Positions 63,304 to 64,000 of a DNA stretch of 64,000 bases are shown piece after piece. Both the position numbers and the translations under genes were made by a program. The notes beneath the pieces were generated by a model, which was not told the origin of the DNA, made no database searches, and worked only from the letters and a program-made list of their open reading frames with translations. Position 1 is the first letter of the stretch. Each line of letters starts with the position of its first letter. Source of the DNA: Vitis vinifera (taxonomy: Eukaryota > Streptophyta > Magnoliopsida > Vitales > Vitaceae); the NCBI RefSeq assembly GCF_030704535.1, contig NC_081822.1, positions 9,045,001-9,109,000 of the forward strand, written 5' to 3'.

Positions 63304-64000
63304 GTAAAACAAGGTCATATCATCTCTGCTTGTCCCATTCGACCTGAAAGAAAGCAAGGTATTGCTTATCATGCCTCCACTGGTGCCTCTAGTTCTGCTG
63401 CATTGCTTGCTGCCTCATCAATTGTTCTTATTCATGCTCCTACAGTCTTAGCAAACCTGGATACACTCACTCCTGAAATGGTACAACAAATTATCATTTC
63501 TATTTTTTCTGCTTTTGGGCTCTCAGGTAATCATACGATTTCTTCTAAGCCATGGTATTTTGACTCTGGAGCTTCTAACCATATGACGAATACTGTTTTT
63601 TCTCTTTCCAATGTTAGAAATTATGATGGAAATCTGAAAATTAACACTGTTGATGGCAGTTCTCTGCCTATCAGTGCTGTTGGTGATCTTTCCTCTTCCT
63701 TAATTGATGTTTTTGTGTCTCCTGACCTCTCGAAAAATCTTATTTTTGTTGGTCAATTGGTTGATAATAATTGTAATGTCAATTTCTCCCGTTCTGGTTG
63801 TGTTGTGCAGGATCAAGTGTCCGGGAAGATGATCATGAAGGGGCCTAAAGTGGGACAACTCTTTCCTCTTCATGTTTCTCCTTTCACTATTATTTCTAGT
63901 TTTCATTTACTTTTCTTTGCATGTAATGTTGTTGGTTTTGGACATAAGATGTGGCATAGACGTCTTGGTCACCTAAACTCTGATGTACTTCGTACTTTGT
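63304..64000 (+). CDS. Copia gag-pol fragment: zinc-knuckle end, protease, GAG-pre-integrase (runs off window)
   Basis: One frame stays open from 63304 to the window end. It starts with the end of a CCHC zinc knuckle (QGHIISACPIRPERKQG), then a linker with LTPEMVQQII, then the retropepsin site WYFDSGASNHMT near 63556-63590. Protease flank blocks (LPISAVGDL, KNLIFVGQLVDN) follow, then the pre-integrase start MWHRRLGHLNSDVLRTL at the edge. A TGA precedes it at 63301, and the upstream gag is not recognisable, so the element is either truncated at its 5' side or frameshifted there. The frame is clean over about 230 codons, so this copy is younger than the other Copia relics. Confidence 0.85.

Overview
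This is a stretch of plant nuclear DNA. It has spliced genes with GT-AG introns, AT-rich spacers, Copia, Gypsy, LINE, hAT and CACTA-like elements, and plant-specific families (class I carboxylesterases, patatin-like acyl hydrolases). Codon style, protein sequences and repeat types look like grapevine (Vitis). That assignment is from recognition, not from a search.

Layout. (1) 0.4-7.0 kb: two forward, intronless carboxylesterase (CXE) genes about 4.6 kb apart, clearly paralogous. An AT-rich spacer between them holds a LINE RNase H relic. (2) 8.9-13.85 kb, reverse strand: a complete six-exon gene for the 26S proteasome deubiquitinase RPN11. Intron 3 holds a 5'-truncated LINE with a recognisable target-site duplication; intron 1 holds a telo-box palindrome. 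(3) 13.9-24.7 kb: gene-poor, AT-rich DNA. At 17.24-20.62 kb is a composite repeat whose ends resemble a small repeat at 31.2-31.6 kb and which contains same-strand fragments of ribosomal protein SA and a CDC20-type WD40 gene. (4) 24.1-61.3 kb: a tandem, repeat-riddled patatin-like (PLP) cluster on the reverse strand. Two copies are intact with seven exons each (A at 24.76-26.79 kb, B at 38.03-40.02 kb). One copy is a broken pseudogene (C at 50.7-53.2 kb), and an orphan promoter/upstream block lies at 34.2-35.9 kb. The duplicated units have been split by a 1.2-kb solo-LTR-like insert, a deleted Copia element with another LTR-like insert inside it, a Copia LTR-gag fragment, a Gypsy chromovirus and an hAT-like element with a tRNA-like module. 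(5) 63.3 kb to the end: the start of another Copia pol region, cut by the window edge.

The most unusual object is the Gypsy chromovirus at 56446-60173. Its two 542-bp LTRs are inverted relative to each other. The outer ~1.3 kb on each side form a palindrome (integrase C-terminus, chromodomain, LTR) around 1.13 kb of single-copy RNase H-integrase sequence. A 4-bp direct repeat (atat) abuts both outer ends. It reads as an inverted half-dimer cDNA that integrase inserted as one molecule through two identical U5 ends.

Functionally, the host genes are unrelated housekeeping (RPN11) and specialised or defence-linked hydrolases (CXE, PLP) in dispersed and tandem paralogues. There is no operon-like organisation. 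All boundaries were read by eye; identities rest on family knowledge and not on database searches.
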